This document shows, one piece after another, positions 22,311 to 34,301 of a DNA stretch of 64,000 nucleotides. This stretch comes from Massariosphaeria phaeospora (Eukaryota > Ascomycota > Dothideomycetes > Pleosporales): contig JAADJZ010000001.1 of NCBI GenBank assembly GCA_011032825.1, forward strand, positions 1,612,001-1,676,000, given 5' to 3'. The translations under genes and the position numbers were made by a program. Each line of letters begins with the position of its first letter. Positions within the stretch are counted from its first letter, which is position 1. Under the pieces are notes generated by a model. That model was not told the DNA's origin and made no database searches. It saw only the letters and a list, made by a program, of their open reading frames with translations.

Positions 22311-25300
22311 CTAAATGCGCCCCCGCCTCAGCCCGTCTATAGCACTGCTTATAGAAGTTGTAATCTGATAAGCATTTGGCACCCACAAACCTCTTCGTAA
22401 TAGAAACAGATACCTCACCATGACCTTCCTCTCATCCGCCAGCACATGAATGCCCGGCGCCACAGGAGTGTCACCGGCCACGACCTCACAGCCGAGCAAC
22501 AGCCGCATACCATGCATGTTGCTGCTCTTCCAGCTCACCGGTCCCGGCTGCGAGTAGGCAAGCGAGGTTGTCGGCTTGGCCGCTAGGTAGATGCCCGTAC
22601 CGTGTACGGCCCCCCAACTCTGGAGCGAAGTGCCGGACTGGATGCGCAGACCTTGGGCCAGGATGGAGGGCAGGCGGTCGAGGGTTGTGCCGTGGAAGAG
22701 AATCATGGGTTGCGGCTCACCAGAATAGAATTTCGGTTTGCCCGCGTAAGCGTGTTCGAGTTTGGGGCTTGCGTTTGCGATGATGAACTGACGCGTGCCG
22801 ACAGGGAATCCTGGAATCGTGGTGTTGCTGGTGGCGGACTCGGAGGCGATGACGCCGCGGTAGTGTGTACACGCCCACGCGACGAGATCTTCAGCGTCTT
22901 CGTGGTAGCCGCGTAGCGTGGCCGAGATATCAGCAGCGTCTCGAAGGATTTCTAGTCTGGGGAGAGTGTCGAGGATGGTTATGACGCGGTCTGGTGAACT
23001 TATGGGGCACCCGAGATGGAGGAGGAGCTCGGGTAGGGCGGATAAGGCTGCTGCGTAGACCGACGTCAATATCATGTCGACCACGGGGAGATCGACTCGG
23101 AGCTCAGGCACGCGATGTTCGAGAGGCAGGGTGTTCCATATATCTCGACAAATAAACAAACGGCAAGGCAGCAGACGTCGAAGTCCGATGTCCCCTGCGA
23201 CGTGAGCTTTACCGCAGATAATACAGTTATGCGAAACTCGTCCTAAACTGTTCTTGATAAAGTTGTATACTTCCGCGATAAGGGTTCGGTTTGTCTGTAT
23301 CAGGTAGTTATGGAGGGCGCGCATCAAGTGGCCAAGAAAAGGCGAACTGCTACCACAGCATGTCCCATTCGGAAGTCTTCTGTTTTGACGCACTACCCAG
23401 GGCGAATGTTCGAAACCGGTGCGAAAACGGGCATTACCGAAATGTATACAGAATGTTGGTGGTGCTGGAGACCCGGTATAATTGAGGTACAGGCGTACAA
23501 ACAGAGTATTTGTAGTACCGGTAGTCCCGATCCCAAAAGCGGCGCGCTGAAGGACCGTAAGCGAACCCAACTGAAAGCTGATCTCGGCCACATCATCGGA
23601 AAATAATTTGACTGCGTTGAGAATGTGCGTGGGCAGTGCCTCGAGTTCTTCGTCTAGTGGATTGACGCCCTCGACTCCGAGTTGCTCAAGTAGGATAGCT
23701 GTACCAGCTGGATCTCTCGCTTTGAGTGCCGATTGGAGTTGTCGTAGACGCTTTTCTTCCTCGAAGATTTCCACTTCCAGCTTTTTGTAGTACTGTGTCG
23801 CTTCTAAAATTGCTTCAGACGCTGCCTGGTGGCGTATTCGGATAGCGAGGACGAACGCTAGGGCTGTGAGGGCAACTTTGTCGTCGTAGGAGAGCTCTTC
23901 ATCTTGAAGCCAGCCGGTCAAAGATACGGCAATAACCACTTTGGGTACTTTTTCGTCCTCGACGATGTCAATAATCCGTTCGCATGCTTGAAGACCCTCC
24001 GGACTAACTCGTAGGAGCACGCGAACAAATCCCAGGACTTTGTGTGCGTTGTCTCCTGATCTCGTTAGCCGCCCCACGATCGTTTGCATGACCTTCTCGA
24101 CGTGGCTGTCCTTTGCCTTGGCCAGCAGATTGATAATTCTTAGTAGATCATTTTCATGTATAGGCTTCACGCCATTAAGTATGCATTTGACAGCCGCCGT
24201 AGTGCCTCCCAAGGACTCTGTTAATCGTTCGATCGTCGCAATGTGTTCAGAAATCTCTTCGACCCAATAGGAGAGACTTGGTGGGAAATATGGTGGACGT
24301 GATAGTATGTGACTGCCACTGGTACTTGAGAAGAGAATGTCCTGAGTTAGCATCCATTCGATCCACTCCCGAGGCTGTAGCTGGTCTAGACTGTGGTCTA
24401 TGATGGTGTCAGGTTGTCTCTCGAAGACCTAGAAATACCGTTGAATTCCTCACACTGTATTTGCGAGCTCCGTATGTAGGAAAGTCGCACTTACCTGAGA
24501 GAGAACCCCCTTCCAACAACGAACCATTTCAGCATCTTCAATAGCTGCAAGACGCTTGGCGAATGGGACACAGCTCAGAATTCCATTCACATGCCGAGAC
24601 CTTTTTATGAACTCCAAGAAGCTCTCTACCAATTCTTCCGACATCTGAGTGACTTGGCTGAGGCAATCGCAAAGGGCAACCTCGTCGTTTCCCGCAGCTC
24701 CCGAAGCCAAAATCGCTAGTGCGCGCCTATCCGGACACTTCGTTGTGCTCCATACTCCCAGTATCGCTTCCACTGTCTTGTAGTTCACATGGTTAATTGT
24801 TCCGCGGTTCACCAACCGGTCAAGGCAAAGTGCTTTGACGGCGCCCTTGAGCGCATTATCCTCTGTATAAGAACGGAGCTTTTCTTCTCTCTGACTGGCA
24901 CCGTATATTTCAAGAAGATCTTGCAGTTTCTCCGTAGATGGCAAAACCTCCAGCTGCCACTGTAATGCTTCATCGAGTAATGGCATACAGTGACCAGATT
25001 CTTTCACCACCAAACAGAACCCATGGAGTTTCAATGCTGGAAAACCCCACGGAAATCCTGTCTCGATTGGTATCCGCACGGCAGCCTGGCACTCTCGCAT
25101 GTAGTTCTCGATCGATCGGACGAGCCACGGCTGGAGCAAAACGCGGCGCAGATCTTCCCCTTTAGCATCATTGAAGGCGATTATAATATCTTGCAAGGCG
25201 AGGACGTATGATCGCCTAATCTGAACTTGACCATAGTATACCAGAACAATCGATTCATGAGTATCTGATATAGGCGTATTTGCGAGTTTGTACACGGCTT

Positions 25301-26417
25301 CGAGAATCCGCAAGGCTTCTTTCGATACAGGCCTATTGAGAGTGAGTTCTACGAAGAAGTCGAAAGCGTCATCGCCTCTTTGTAATGCTGTGTCTAATGC
25401 GACACCGATGCGATCCAGACTATCATTGATATCTTCCCGGGTACGATCTTGGACGTGAATAACGAGGCTGCCGTACTGTATAAGAGGCTTTCTGGTATCA
25501 TATTGCGAAACCAATCCGTCTCTTAGTGTAGCCTGATTGTCTGTGACAAAATCCGGACCCTCCAAGGCGAGGATATCGGGGATTTTCGCTCGCTGCTTGA
25601 AGCCATCAAGTACAGTGATACGTTCCAAACAAGGGCTCCAGGTCGCCCATGTTCGCCAACTTGGAAGCTCGGTGTCCAACAGTGCTTCCGGTTTGGATGC
25701 AACTGGATGCTCCTTCGGATTTACTCGAACAAATTTTGACATCCAAGATACCGCGGAATGTGCAACCATCCATTGACACTCTTTTTTGTATCCTTCTAGG
25801 TGTGATGAAAAATCTCGGATTGCCTGCCGTTCAAGGAAAACAAAGTCCGGTAGGGTATACAAGCTCGGTCTCTCGTTAGCCGCAAGCATCGTGCAAAGAC
25901 CCTCGAGAAACTTCCCAGCAGCGCTGGGAGCGTGTGTGGCGAAAGGGAGTAGCTTCGTAGCCCAAAGTGCCTCGATATTGCTGATAGCCTGGGAATCGCA
26001 GTAGTTGGCTGCAATGAGAGATCGTAGGTGGATATCAAGGTCGTGATATGTGATAGGTGCAACTTGATTCAACACGACTCTTACTGCCCGCGGCGACACA
26101 GCATGTGCACAAGCTGCAACAGCAATATCCTTAGCTTCATGACCTTTAATCAATCTCGCTAGTCGGCTATCCACCTCTTCCTGGCTGAGTTTCCCTTTCC
26201 TCTTGAGATAGCGATCCGTATATTTCCCCATCAACTGCCACGGAAACTCCTCATCAGTAGGTCGTAGAATCCCAGCGGCGAGATCAATCTGCCGATGCCA
26301 TTCATCACTGTACTTCGTCTTGCTAAGGAATTTTGGCGAGGACGCGAAGGTTTTCAGTGTTCTGTGCTGCACTCGGCTCACCCGATTCACGGCACTCGAC
26401 AGCAACAACTTGTCCAT
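22311..26417 (-). CDS. Large helical-repeat protein with C-terminal PARP-like ADP-ribosyltransferase domain
   Basis: Model: exons 26417-24495 and 24428-22311, 1346 residues, with one 66-nt intron. The unspliced reading would stop within the intron. Residues 1 to about 1000 are almost entirely helical with no named domain. A Cys/His cluster at about 1041-1068 (HNCIICGKAH, then LPCRLFIC) resembles the segment before the catalytic domain in PARP6/8. The transferase fold follows at 1215-1330. LFHGTTLDRL gives the NAD-binding His (H1220). HGTGIYLA gives the Tyr (Y1255). The third triad position lies in MVRYLFLL as Tyr (Y1314) instead of the Glu of polymerases. Mono-ADP-ribosyl transfer is therefore expected. 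Related fungal proteins, as I recall, carry an E2-like UBC domain after the PARP domain. Here only about 28 residues remain, so UBC appears absent. Confidence 0.8.
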
Positions 26418-27034
26418 TTTTAGAGCTTCGAGGGGATTATGTGACAGTAAATGCGAGAAGCTAGTATCCCATCCTAAGCTCTGTTTGCACCGCCTTAATA
26501 GAGGGGAAGAAGATGTTGAAGTTTTGGATAGAAAACGACACGTTCATGCCGTTAGGCTTTCGTATTTTAGGGTCGTGAAGGAACCATGGAACTGGGCGCG
26601 AAATCCAGCAAGTTTCTCTCACCACTGAAGTCCCGGACACTTTACATGTTAATGATTATATCTTGAGCAAATTAAGTGTCCACAGTGCTATCGTCGCGTA
26701 GCAGTACCAAAGCTTAGAAGCTGTTTGCGATAATTGAAAACGCCATTAGAAATTTAGGGGCAAGAAACTGGCGACCTTTACGCGCTGGGGTAATGAATGG
26801 TCAGGTATTTCATAGCCAGTAGAAGAGCCGCCAATCAGGCACCCGGGATAACATCGCACTCCCACTCATTCTTCAACACGCTGTTCATGCTGATTTTTCT
26901 ACATGCTCTATCATATCGTAGGACATCGCAGATTTTCGCGTAGATCGAGCTCAAGGTATGGCAGAAGCCGTGTGGTCGCAGTTTCTCGCATCGAACTCGA
27001 ATGCCACACCTTGCCCACGCTCAATGGGTGTATC
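26418..27034. other. Intergenic, no gene seen
   Basis: Promoter of the PARP-like gene and 3' flank of the next gene. Moderately AT-rich, no repeat or RNA recognised. Confidence 0.5.
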
Positions 27035-28481
27035 TCACATCATTGTACACCCGCGATCTGGATCAGCAGGAGCACCATGATTTTCACGCAAATATGCTGC
27101 TGCTTGCTGGATAAAGTCTCCAGTCTTGTGAAAGCAGACGCGGTTCCCCTTAGCATCGCGTACAGCCTCTCCGATAGCAAAGTCATATGACTGACCGGTG
27201 TGACTATCGCGTGCAGGGCATCGGAGACGGTCGATAGCCCTCTGTTCTGGATCGGGGACTGTAATACGTTACATTAGCTAAATGGTAAAGATAGGAGATG
27301 ACAGGCAACTTACGGGTTGCAATGTAAGCCATGAACTTATCGACCGCGCGACGGCTCTCTATTGTATCGCTCGATTGATCTTCAAGTAGAACCTTGGCCA
27401 AGACCTCCATCTCCTCGATTGTTTGGAGACGTACACCTTTAGACATTTTATGCTGCTCAACTTGTAAAGCACCGAGATGGCTTGCTTCCGGGTGCATTAC
27501 TATTCCACGAACATCCTTCGGCGTGAACATCTCCCGGCTAAGTGGGTTCCGCATCACGCCGCCGTTGGCACTGATCGCTTGAGCAAGCTCAGTAATGTCC
27601 CACGCGTAATTGTCCTCTGTGACATAGAAATGTGTCCTAGGAATATCTTTTATGTCTTCCATCAACAACATGGTGTGGTTGTTGACGTAATTCCTCTTAA
27701 GATGTTCGTGCTCGACATGCATCAGGGCAAGTTCGCAGTAAATCTTGAGATCGTCCGGTAAGGCAGTCTCCACTGAACGCACGCGCTTGACCAATGCATC
27801 TCTGACAGTGTCCTCATCCGCACCTGAGGATACACCGCGTGGCTTTCGAACCCACCTCATCAAGTGTTCGAGGTCTACTATAGCCAGATCTAAGACCTTT
27901 TCGTATTGACTTTCAGCTTGTATTGCCTGCGCTACCAATCTAGCACTTCTCGGGGCGGCCGTTCGGATGGAGGCATCAGCAGATAGTGGATTTTGTCCCT
28001 CAGCGATAGCCTGGACATGTGCGAGATTCCCGGACTGAGGAAGCTTCTCTTTCTTCTGGAGTGCTTGTAGATGTAACAAATCTTTGAAAAGATGTTTGGC
28101 CTTCTTCCGTAATGTCTGGTATCCTTGCGATAAGTCCTCTCTTGTTGCATCCAAGTTGCCAGGCAACTTCACAGGTGGGTGAGCCGGTTTCTTCTTGAAT
28201 CCAGGTGCAGCGAGGTTTGGCTGATTCGTCGTTGTGGGTGCTTTAGGCCTCTGTTCTAAGATGATCAAGAACTCAGTGACATCTTGATCTATAGGAGCCG
28301 CCATTTGCAACTCTTTCACGTTTTCCATAGCCGCATCCAGCCATCCGATAGCGATGTAATGTGCGACGAGCAGTTTTCTGGCACCGACCGCCGGGGGATT
28401 TCGAGATATCTCTTCGAGAAGTTCACCCATGAGAGCCATATCGGGCTCGCCAGAGCCAGTGGTGCCCGATGCCGCTGCCAT
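27035..28481 (-). CDS. Conserved fungal protein, function unknown
   Basis: Model: exons 28481-27314 and 27258-27035, 463 residues. The 55-nt intron (donor GTAAGTTG, acceptor TTACAG) restores a C-terminus that ends DPDRGCTMM. Reading through would stop at 27204 in unrelated sequence. The N-terminal 75 residues look like paired TPR-type helices (LLVAHYIAIGWLDAAMENVK). The middle is a basic coiled coil (YQTLRKKAKHLFKDLLHLQ). The segment GGVMRNPLSREMFTPKDVRG followed by IVMHP faintly resembles a U-box entry strand (P-L-S-x-x-x-F-x-x-x-V). I do not claim ligase activity. No signal peptide or membrane segment. Confidence 0.7.
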
Positions 28482-29232
28482 TATGGTCTGGGGGAGTTGC
28501 CTGCAGATTAATGCAAAGAAGGTGCCCTGCCGGTTTAAAGCGTCGGTAGTTTAGTTGAAACAGCGTAGAGAATTCGCGAGCTTAGTGTCATGTAGCGATG
28601 GACGATGGAATGTGGATGTGTGCCGTATGGACTCTGGAGTGTCTGGAGTGTGGACGGCCAGGCTGCGGAAAGAGCAGCAGGTCGTCGGAACTCCCGCGAC
28701 CACAGCGCGCAGTCCCAAGGTTGAACAAATCCACCTTCCACGAACATGCGCAATTGCGTCCCAATGATATCCGTGGTACTCACTCGCGCACCCGCAACGA
28801 TGGCGACAGGACGAGAAAATTAGCTTCGAGGTGGCTGGAGGGAGGGGAGTGCTCGCCAGGCACGGGAGCGAGGCCTTATCATCGTGGCACAAACTCGGTG
28901 GGTACAAAGTACAGCCATGGGCTTTCATTTTCACAGCCTCGGGGCCGCCCATAAAGGTGACCGGTGATGATAAACTCTGCTGCCTGGCTGTGGTCGAGTG
29001 AAAGCGCGCAAGGTTGATCTATTAGTGGCTCGCTTACTTATCTGACCCCACTGGGACGACTCGACGTCATCATCTTCCGCATCGAAGCTGCTGTGGTACA
29101 TCCGAGATAAGATGCTTCAGTGCGAAGCAGTTGATTCCCAAGTCTGATCCTTCGTCTATAACAATGCCCATCAATCCCAGGGTATAATTCTAGGGTCTAG
29201 CTCTAAGGTATAAGACCACAATGTAGTCCACT
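28482..29232. other. Intergenic, no gene seen
   Basis: Promoter of the gene ending at 27035 and 3' flank of the thioesterase-like gene. Overlapping frames at 28535-28954 on both strands lack motifs. Confidence 0.5.
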
Positions 29233-30317
29233 CTAAAACAACAAATCCGCATACTCCCCCATCACACCCTCCTTCCCTCCATCGAAAACATCATGCAAAC
29301 CATCCATTGCCGCAAAATGCTCCGCGAATTTGGATCCCTTCAATCTCTCTTTCTCGATGACATCCCATGTCCACTCTCCCTCCCCCACCACCTTTGGAAC
29401 GAAACTCTCTGTACTGCCATTTAGCCCACCGTTGGCTTCGTTGTCGTCACCATCATACACCCAGCCCTCCGGCTTCACAGGCACCATCTCTGCATCCAAC
29501 AAAACCTGCTCCGGTGGCACTGTAATCCTCCCCTTCTTAATAACATACTTCGCGATCGCCGTAGCGAAAATCGCGCTCTTTAGTTTCTCAGCATCGACAC
29601 CGTCTGCCGTGGTTGTTTTCCTCCAGGGTTGCAACGTCCAGCTCTTCGGCCGGGCCACCCCCGGCTTGACAAGATGCGTCACCAAATAGAACCACTTGCG
29701 ATCCCAGCACAGCAGCCGCGTCCACATCTCATATTTCCGATACGGCAGGATCTCCTTCTTGAACAGACAGCTGATGCCGCCTAGCGCGATTATATGCCGG
29801 CCTTTTGTCCCTTGTGTAGCGCTGGCGCCGAATGTGACAGATTTGTTCTTCTTCTTGTCCTTGAGGATCGCGCTGCGGATTATAGCGGTGAAGAGGTGCG
29901 TGCGCGAGACGTCCATGTCGGAGAAGTACGTCGAGTTGGACTTGTGCAGGTTGTAGTCGGTTTCGAGGAGCGTCGTGCGGGAGGACGTGATTACGGGTTG
30001 GAAGAGCGCGTGCGGAGGGATAGGCGTCGGCTGGAAGTGGAGGTGGTAGAAGAAAGCGCGGAAGAAGCGGAACTGTGACCAGTGTTCGCGTCAGTAGGGT
30101 GCTATTTGCGGAGAGAATGGGTATAGTAACGTACATGCCAGACACCGGGTAGGTTCTTCAAATTTGCTAGAGCGAGCAGGATAGCCAGAATTCGCCATAC
30201 ACCGCCAGGCGCATTGAACCCAGACCACTTGAGTAGAAAACGCCTCAACGCAGGCTGGCTCGCGAGCGCTGCGATTGAAGCCCCCGCGGTCGCGAGGCTG
30301 GTTGCCCGAGACGTCAT
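29233..30317 (-). CDS. THEM6-like thioesterase superfamily protein
   Basis: Model: exons 30317-30135 and 30072-29233, 340 residues, one 62-nt phase-0 intron. The first exon codes an N-terminal hydrophobic helix (VWRILAILLALANLKNLPGV) that could anchor the protein in a membrane. The hot-dog core starts at about residue 97 with LLETDYNLHKSNSTYFSDMD, equivalent to the D-x-N-x-H-x-N-N-x-x-Y motif of 4HBT_2/THEM6 proteins. It continues with the strand FKKEILPYRKYEMWTRLLCW. Members are thought to act on acyl-CoA or acyl chains, but THEM6-type proteins lack proven substrates. A C-terminal extension of about 90 residues is rich in acidic residues. Family fairly sure, activity inferred. Confidence 0.8.
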
Positions 30318-30781
30318 GGTCGTGCGGATGTGAGGCTTAGCATGCCCAGGTAATAGCAATCATAACGCGAAAGGATAGAAAACCGTGCAGCATTTAAGGC
30401 CATGGCCTTCAGTAACTTTCCGGAGCTGACTTCGGCCCCCCGGAGATTCTTCAGCAGCTCAGCTGGCCATAAGTACCAGTGCCGTCCGATCTTCTCCTGA
30501 GCCGAGGCTCGGAAGTTGCCGCCTAGCTAGCCACTTCCTGATCGGGCAATCATCCTCTCATGTTTGCAACACGACCTACACTTGGTAATCTATGTTTGAG
30601 CAACACAAGCAATGGTCTTGAGTCGTCTCTGAAAGGAGTGATCACTTCCAATCATTAGGGCCTATTAATTCTAATGTTGTCTGCAGACCGAGTTCGTGGT
30701 ATCATTGCTGAAAGTACTCCACCGCTTGAGTTCAAGGCAAAATACATAGCATTAGCAGCAGATGCATTAGTTCTTTATCAG
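30318..30781. other. Intergenic, promoter of the thioesterase-like gene
   Basis: 464 bp between two minus-strand genes. No motif seen. Confidence 0.5.
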
Positions 30782-32872
30782 TCAGCCCTTCTTTTTCCCT
30801 TTGGTCTTATCCACTACTTCAACCCAGTTTTTCTGCACGCCGCGCTTCTCCAATGCCTTGATCACGGCGTCCTTTTGCGGACCCTGGACACTGACCTCCA
30901 TAACGGGATTCTTGGGGCTGCTTCCTTGCAAGCGGTCGACACTGGTGCTGCCCGCACATGTCTTCCTCAACTCATCTGCAAGTGGTTGGGGTGAAATGTA
31001 GAATGGCTCTACACCGCTGACTTTTGTGACCGTCTTATTGCCACTCCGTGTTTCGAGCACGATCTGAATCTTTGGAGGTGCCCCTGCCTTTGGTTTCGAG
31101 TCGGTAAGATTTGCATCGTTCCTCAGGATGGCGTGGAAGGGTGAGGCTGCGGCAACAATACGCTCGGCGAGGGCGTCACGCGGAATAGCTCCGGTAGACA
31201 TTGCTGCATTGTCGGCTGCAGAGGAACCGATAAGACTGTCTGCGATCTGCGGATTAATGTTGATAAGACGCTTGTTCTTTGGCGACACAAGACTTTCTGC
31301 TTCGATATACGCTGCTAAAATCTGCTTCAGTTCAACTGGGGTGTACAGGCCGCGCGGGTCGGCCTTGCAGGCGTGAAAGATAGGCGCCAGTTTCTCTTTT
31401 GGTCGAAGTAGAGAAACAATCTTCAATTTTTGGCTGACAGAGGACTCGGCGGATGATGGCGCAGCGGGCTTCCCGTTCACGCTTGTTGAGGATGGTGTAT
31501 CCTTTTTGGGTAACCGATAGGGAACGAACGACTGAATATCCTGGCTCTTGAAGTCAACGTCCCATATGACAACCTCATGGCTGTCCCGATCTTTACATTT
31601 GACAATATGCTGCTTGTCCAAGAATTTGATGAATTTCTTTATATTTTTCCAACTCGATTTCTTGATCTGCAAAGAGGTGGTACGTGCAGGTGTGTAGGTA
31701 GGTAGGAAGGGTTGGACGAGGAGAGACATGACCTTGGATTGTGACAAGGGGAAATCGAGGCCATATGAAGGGTGCTCTTTGTTATGGTCCATGTGATGCC
31801 GTATGCCGTAAAGGAATGCGTCCCTGAAGGCATCGTCGATTTCTGTGCATATTAGCAACAAGCTTGGCAGTCTACGTTTGGACGTACCACTAATATTCAA
31901 CTCCTTGTCCTCGACTACGTCCACGAAATCTTTGTTTGTTGGTGCTTGCTCTCCTTCTATGTGTTGCAACTTCTCTGCTTCTGAGCGTTGCGTCGGGTCA
32001 GCGGCGAGGGCCACACCACCATTTTCGCCGTCGTCCAGGTCCATCGCTGCTGCCTGGGCTGCCAGATCTGAATCCTGATCCACCTTATCACTCCACCCCG
32101 ACAGCGTATCCGGAGGCTCTATGCCTGATTTGCTCGCCGAACTCCACGCCCAGAGTTCGTCGCCTGCCCAGTGGAAGGTTTGTACCGCGTGTCCCTTCAT
32201 GCCCTGCACCTTTTCTAACGAGCTCACATCGATCTCGCAAGTGCCCACGACGATAGGTACTGTCGGCGCTTCAAGGCTGGCGACGGCTACAACTGCACCC
32301 TTTGTGGCTTTCGTTGGAAAGGGAGGCCCGCGTTGGAGACCTGGGGTCATTAGGTCTGCGCCACCCTGCAGCTTCTCAACTACCGCCAGCGGGGTGTAGA
32401 GGAGGGGAACGATCCGAGGGTTGTGCCAGAGACTGTAGACTGCGACAAAGGGTTAGTTGTCGGCGTGTAGGTTCATGCCGTAAATGCCACTAACCAGTGG
32501 GATACATCTTGTCGCCTACCTTCGCCCACAGTATTCTCTGTTCACCTCCAGTGCCCTCATGACTTCCGACGTAGAGCGTGCCCGATACTTGCTTGAGGTC
32601 TGGCCCCGCGGTGGTCGTAAAGCGCGCGGAAAGAGCATTCTCGGGAAGCAACGACCGCCGCAGAGCTGTCAGGCCTGCCGTCGACGCCGCCTTGTCGGCT
32701 GGGTCTGTGTTCGTATCGACGGGGACCTCGAGCCCAAAGTCGGCGATGATCTGGTCGGCCGTCCTGCGGCGGTCGGATGATTTGAGCGGAGAGAGGGGCT
32801 TGATCTGTTTCGCGTTAGACAGGGAATTGGCAGCGCCCGAGATACGCGCACGTTTGGCTTCTTCTTGAACAT
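30782..32872 (-). CDS. tma64: Translation initiation factor eIF2D (Tma64)
   Basis: Model: exons 32872-32852, 32804-32495, 32439-31888 and 31842-30782, 647 residues. The first exon is 21 nt and codes MFKKKPN, followed across a 47-nt intron by IKPLSPLKSSDRRRTADQII, the usual eIF2D N-terminus. A PUA domain follows (YSLWHNPRIVPLLYTPLAVV, then GGADLMTPGLQRGPP). A winged-helix/SWIB-like segment lies in the middle. The last 90 residues are the SUI1 domain (IQIVLETRSGNKTVTKVSG and KNPVMEVSVQGPQKDAVIKA). eIF2D recycles post-termination 40S subunits and can deliver tRNA to the P site. The third intron (31843-31887) is 45 nt, free of stops and in frame, so retention would add 15 residues. Confidence 0.92.
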
Positions 32873-34301
32873 GACGATTACTGGCGCGTTGCAGAGTGAG
32901 GTGCTCTCTGTATTTCTGCTCCAGCTCGGTGTTGTCGCTGCCTGTTTGCGCTCGATACACAGATGACCTCAGCGGGGTTGGCGCTAGTCCGTGTTTGGCT
33001 TGGCTTCGACTCATCCATCCTTGTAGGTAAGTTGTTCACACCACACGACAGTGCAGTTCAGCATGTCGAACTACTGCCCCAGCTACTAAGCTTCAATTAC
33101 GCCGAAAATTACGCGTCTCTCACTCGTGCGCACGCGTATCAGGATGAGATGAACATTTGCTTCCAACTTGTCCAGCTTTTCGATGCCATTACTTTTTGTG
33201 AGGCCAACATAAGTGTCATACACTGCCTAGGCCTAGGTCCAGTTGCCAAGCAGGCGTTACGTCCCAGGAGTGATTCGGCGAAATTCTGATGCAGAAATGC
33301 GCATGCTGCAACAACGAGCGGGGCCGCCATAATCCATTTTCGCATCTGCATCTGCATCAGGCGCTTATCCTTGACCTGTTCATTAGGCCCTCTTTATGTT
33401 TGCCGTACCCCCCACGTAAGTACCTTGCTCCTCTAACGCATCCCCCAGATTCCAGCGCCACGGCCTTGGTGTGCCGCTACACGGTGAAGAGCACGCCTTT
33501 CAACGCTATCTACTAGGTAGTTGGCTGATGGATCGCTGGCCTGGCCTCCGGCCGACATGAACTCTCAACAGAGTTCGCAAGTCTACGCCTGGTGACAATT
33601 GTTACGCGGCCTGCGCTATGCTAGAGTGCACCAGCGAGGGACACACAACATCAACCGTTGGCCTACCTAGGCCCAACGCAGCGAAGTCAATGGCTCTTTG
33701 CAGCACAGAGCCAACTACGGTATGAGGCTGTTTGCTGTGCTGCCTTCCTCCAACCAACACTTCGCAGTCAGGCGTTCCGCAACTAGACAGGAGATGACAC
33801 GGCACTTTTCGTCTTGACAGCACATGACAAACACCCGGCGTTTGTACACGCTACGAGACTACATCAGGTCCAACCACGAATTTGCTTGTTCTGGTGCTCG
33901 AGTAGTAATTCCTTCTTTGTGGAGGGATCGGTTGGCGAACGTCGGATCGCGCGCCCCATGATGCACGTCAATGGATGCGAGCGCCACCCACACCGCCGGC
34001 GCCGCCGAGTCCTTAGCAGGAATGGCGGATCGTCTTAGCTCGGTCTGTGAGTCGTTGGTGGCAGGACACGCCGCCTTCTCTGGCCTCTGCCCCGGCAGAT
34101 ATGTGGAGTGTGCGGAGAACGGCGAGTGCACAACCCAGATGTCACCCAGTTCGTCTTCCACCGTTCTCCACCGTCACTCATAAGCCAGTCGCCGCTCCTC
34201 TTCCAGCACTGCGCGGTTCTTCTCCAAAGAAATGTTGATGGTATCGGCAATAGTCGGTTGTTGACATCATATCCCACGGAACCTCGGCATCTCCCAACAC
34301 C
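32873..34301. other. Long intergenic region
   Basis: Shared upstream region of eIF2D (minus) and the membrane-protein gene (plus). A frame open from 33014 into eIF2D is leader sequence. A 12-bp palindrome CCTAGGCCTAGG is at 33226-33237. No other gene is supported. Confidence 0.45.

Noticed and set aside
24450..24494. Separate gene ending ELANTV before the PARP-like gene
   Set aside because: This end lies in a 66-nt intron with standard signals. Splicing joins both frames in phase.
32490..33014. eIF2D start at an upstream codon (MSRSQAKHG frame)
   Set aside because: The conserved eIF2D start MFKKKPN at 32872, spliced to IKPLSPLKSSDRR, explains the sequence. The upstream frame differs from the family and runs into the intron.
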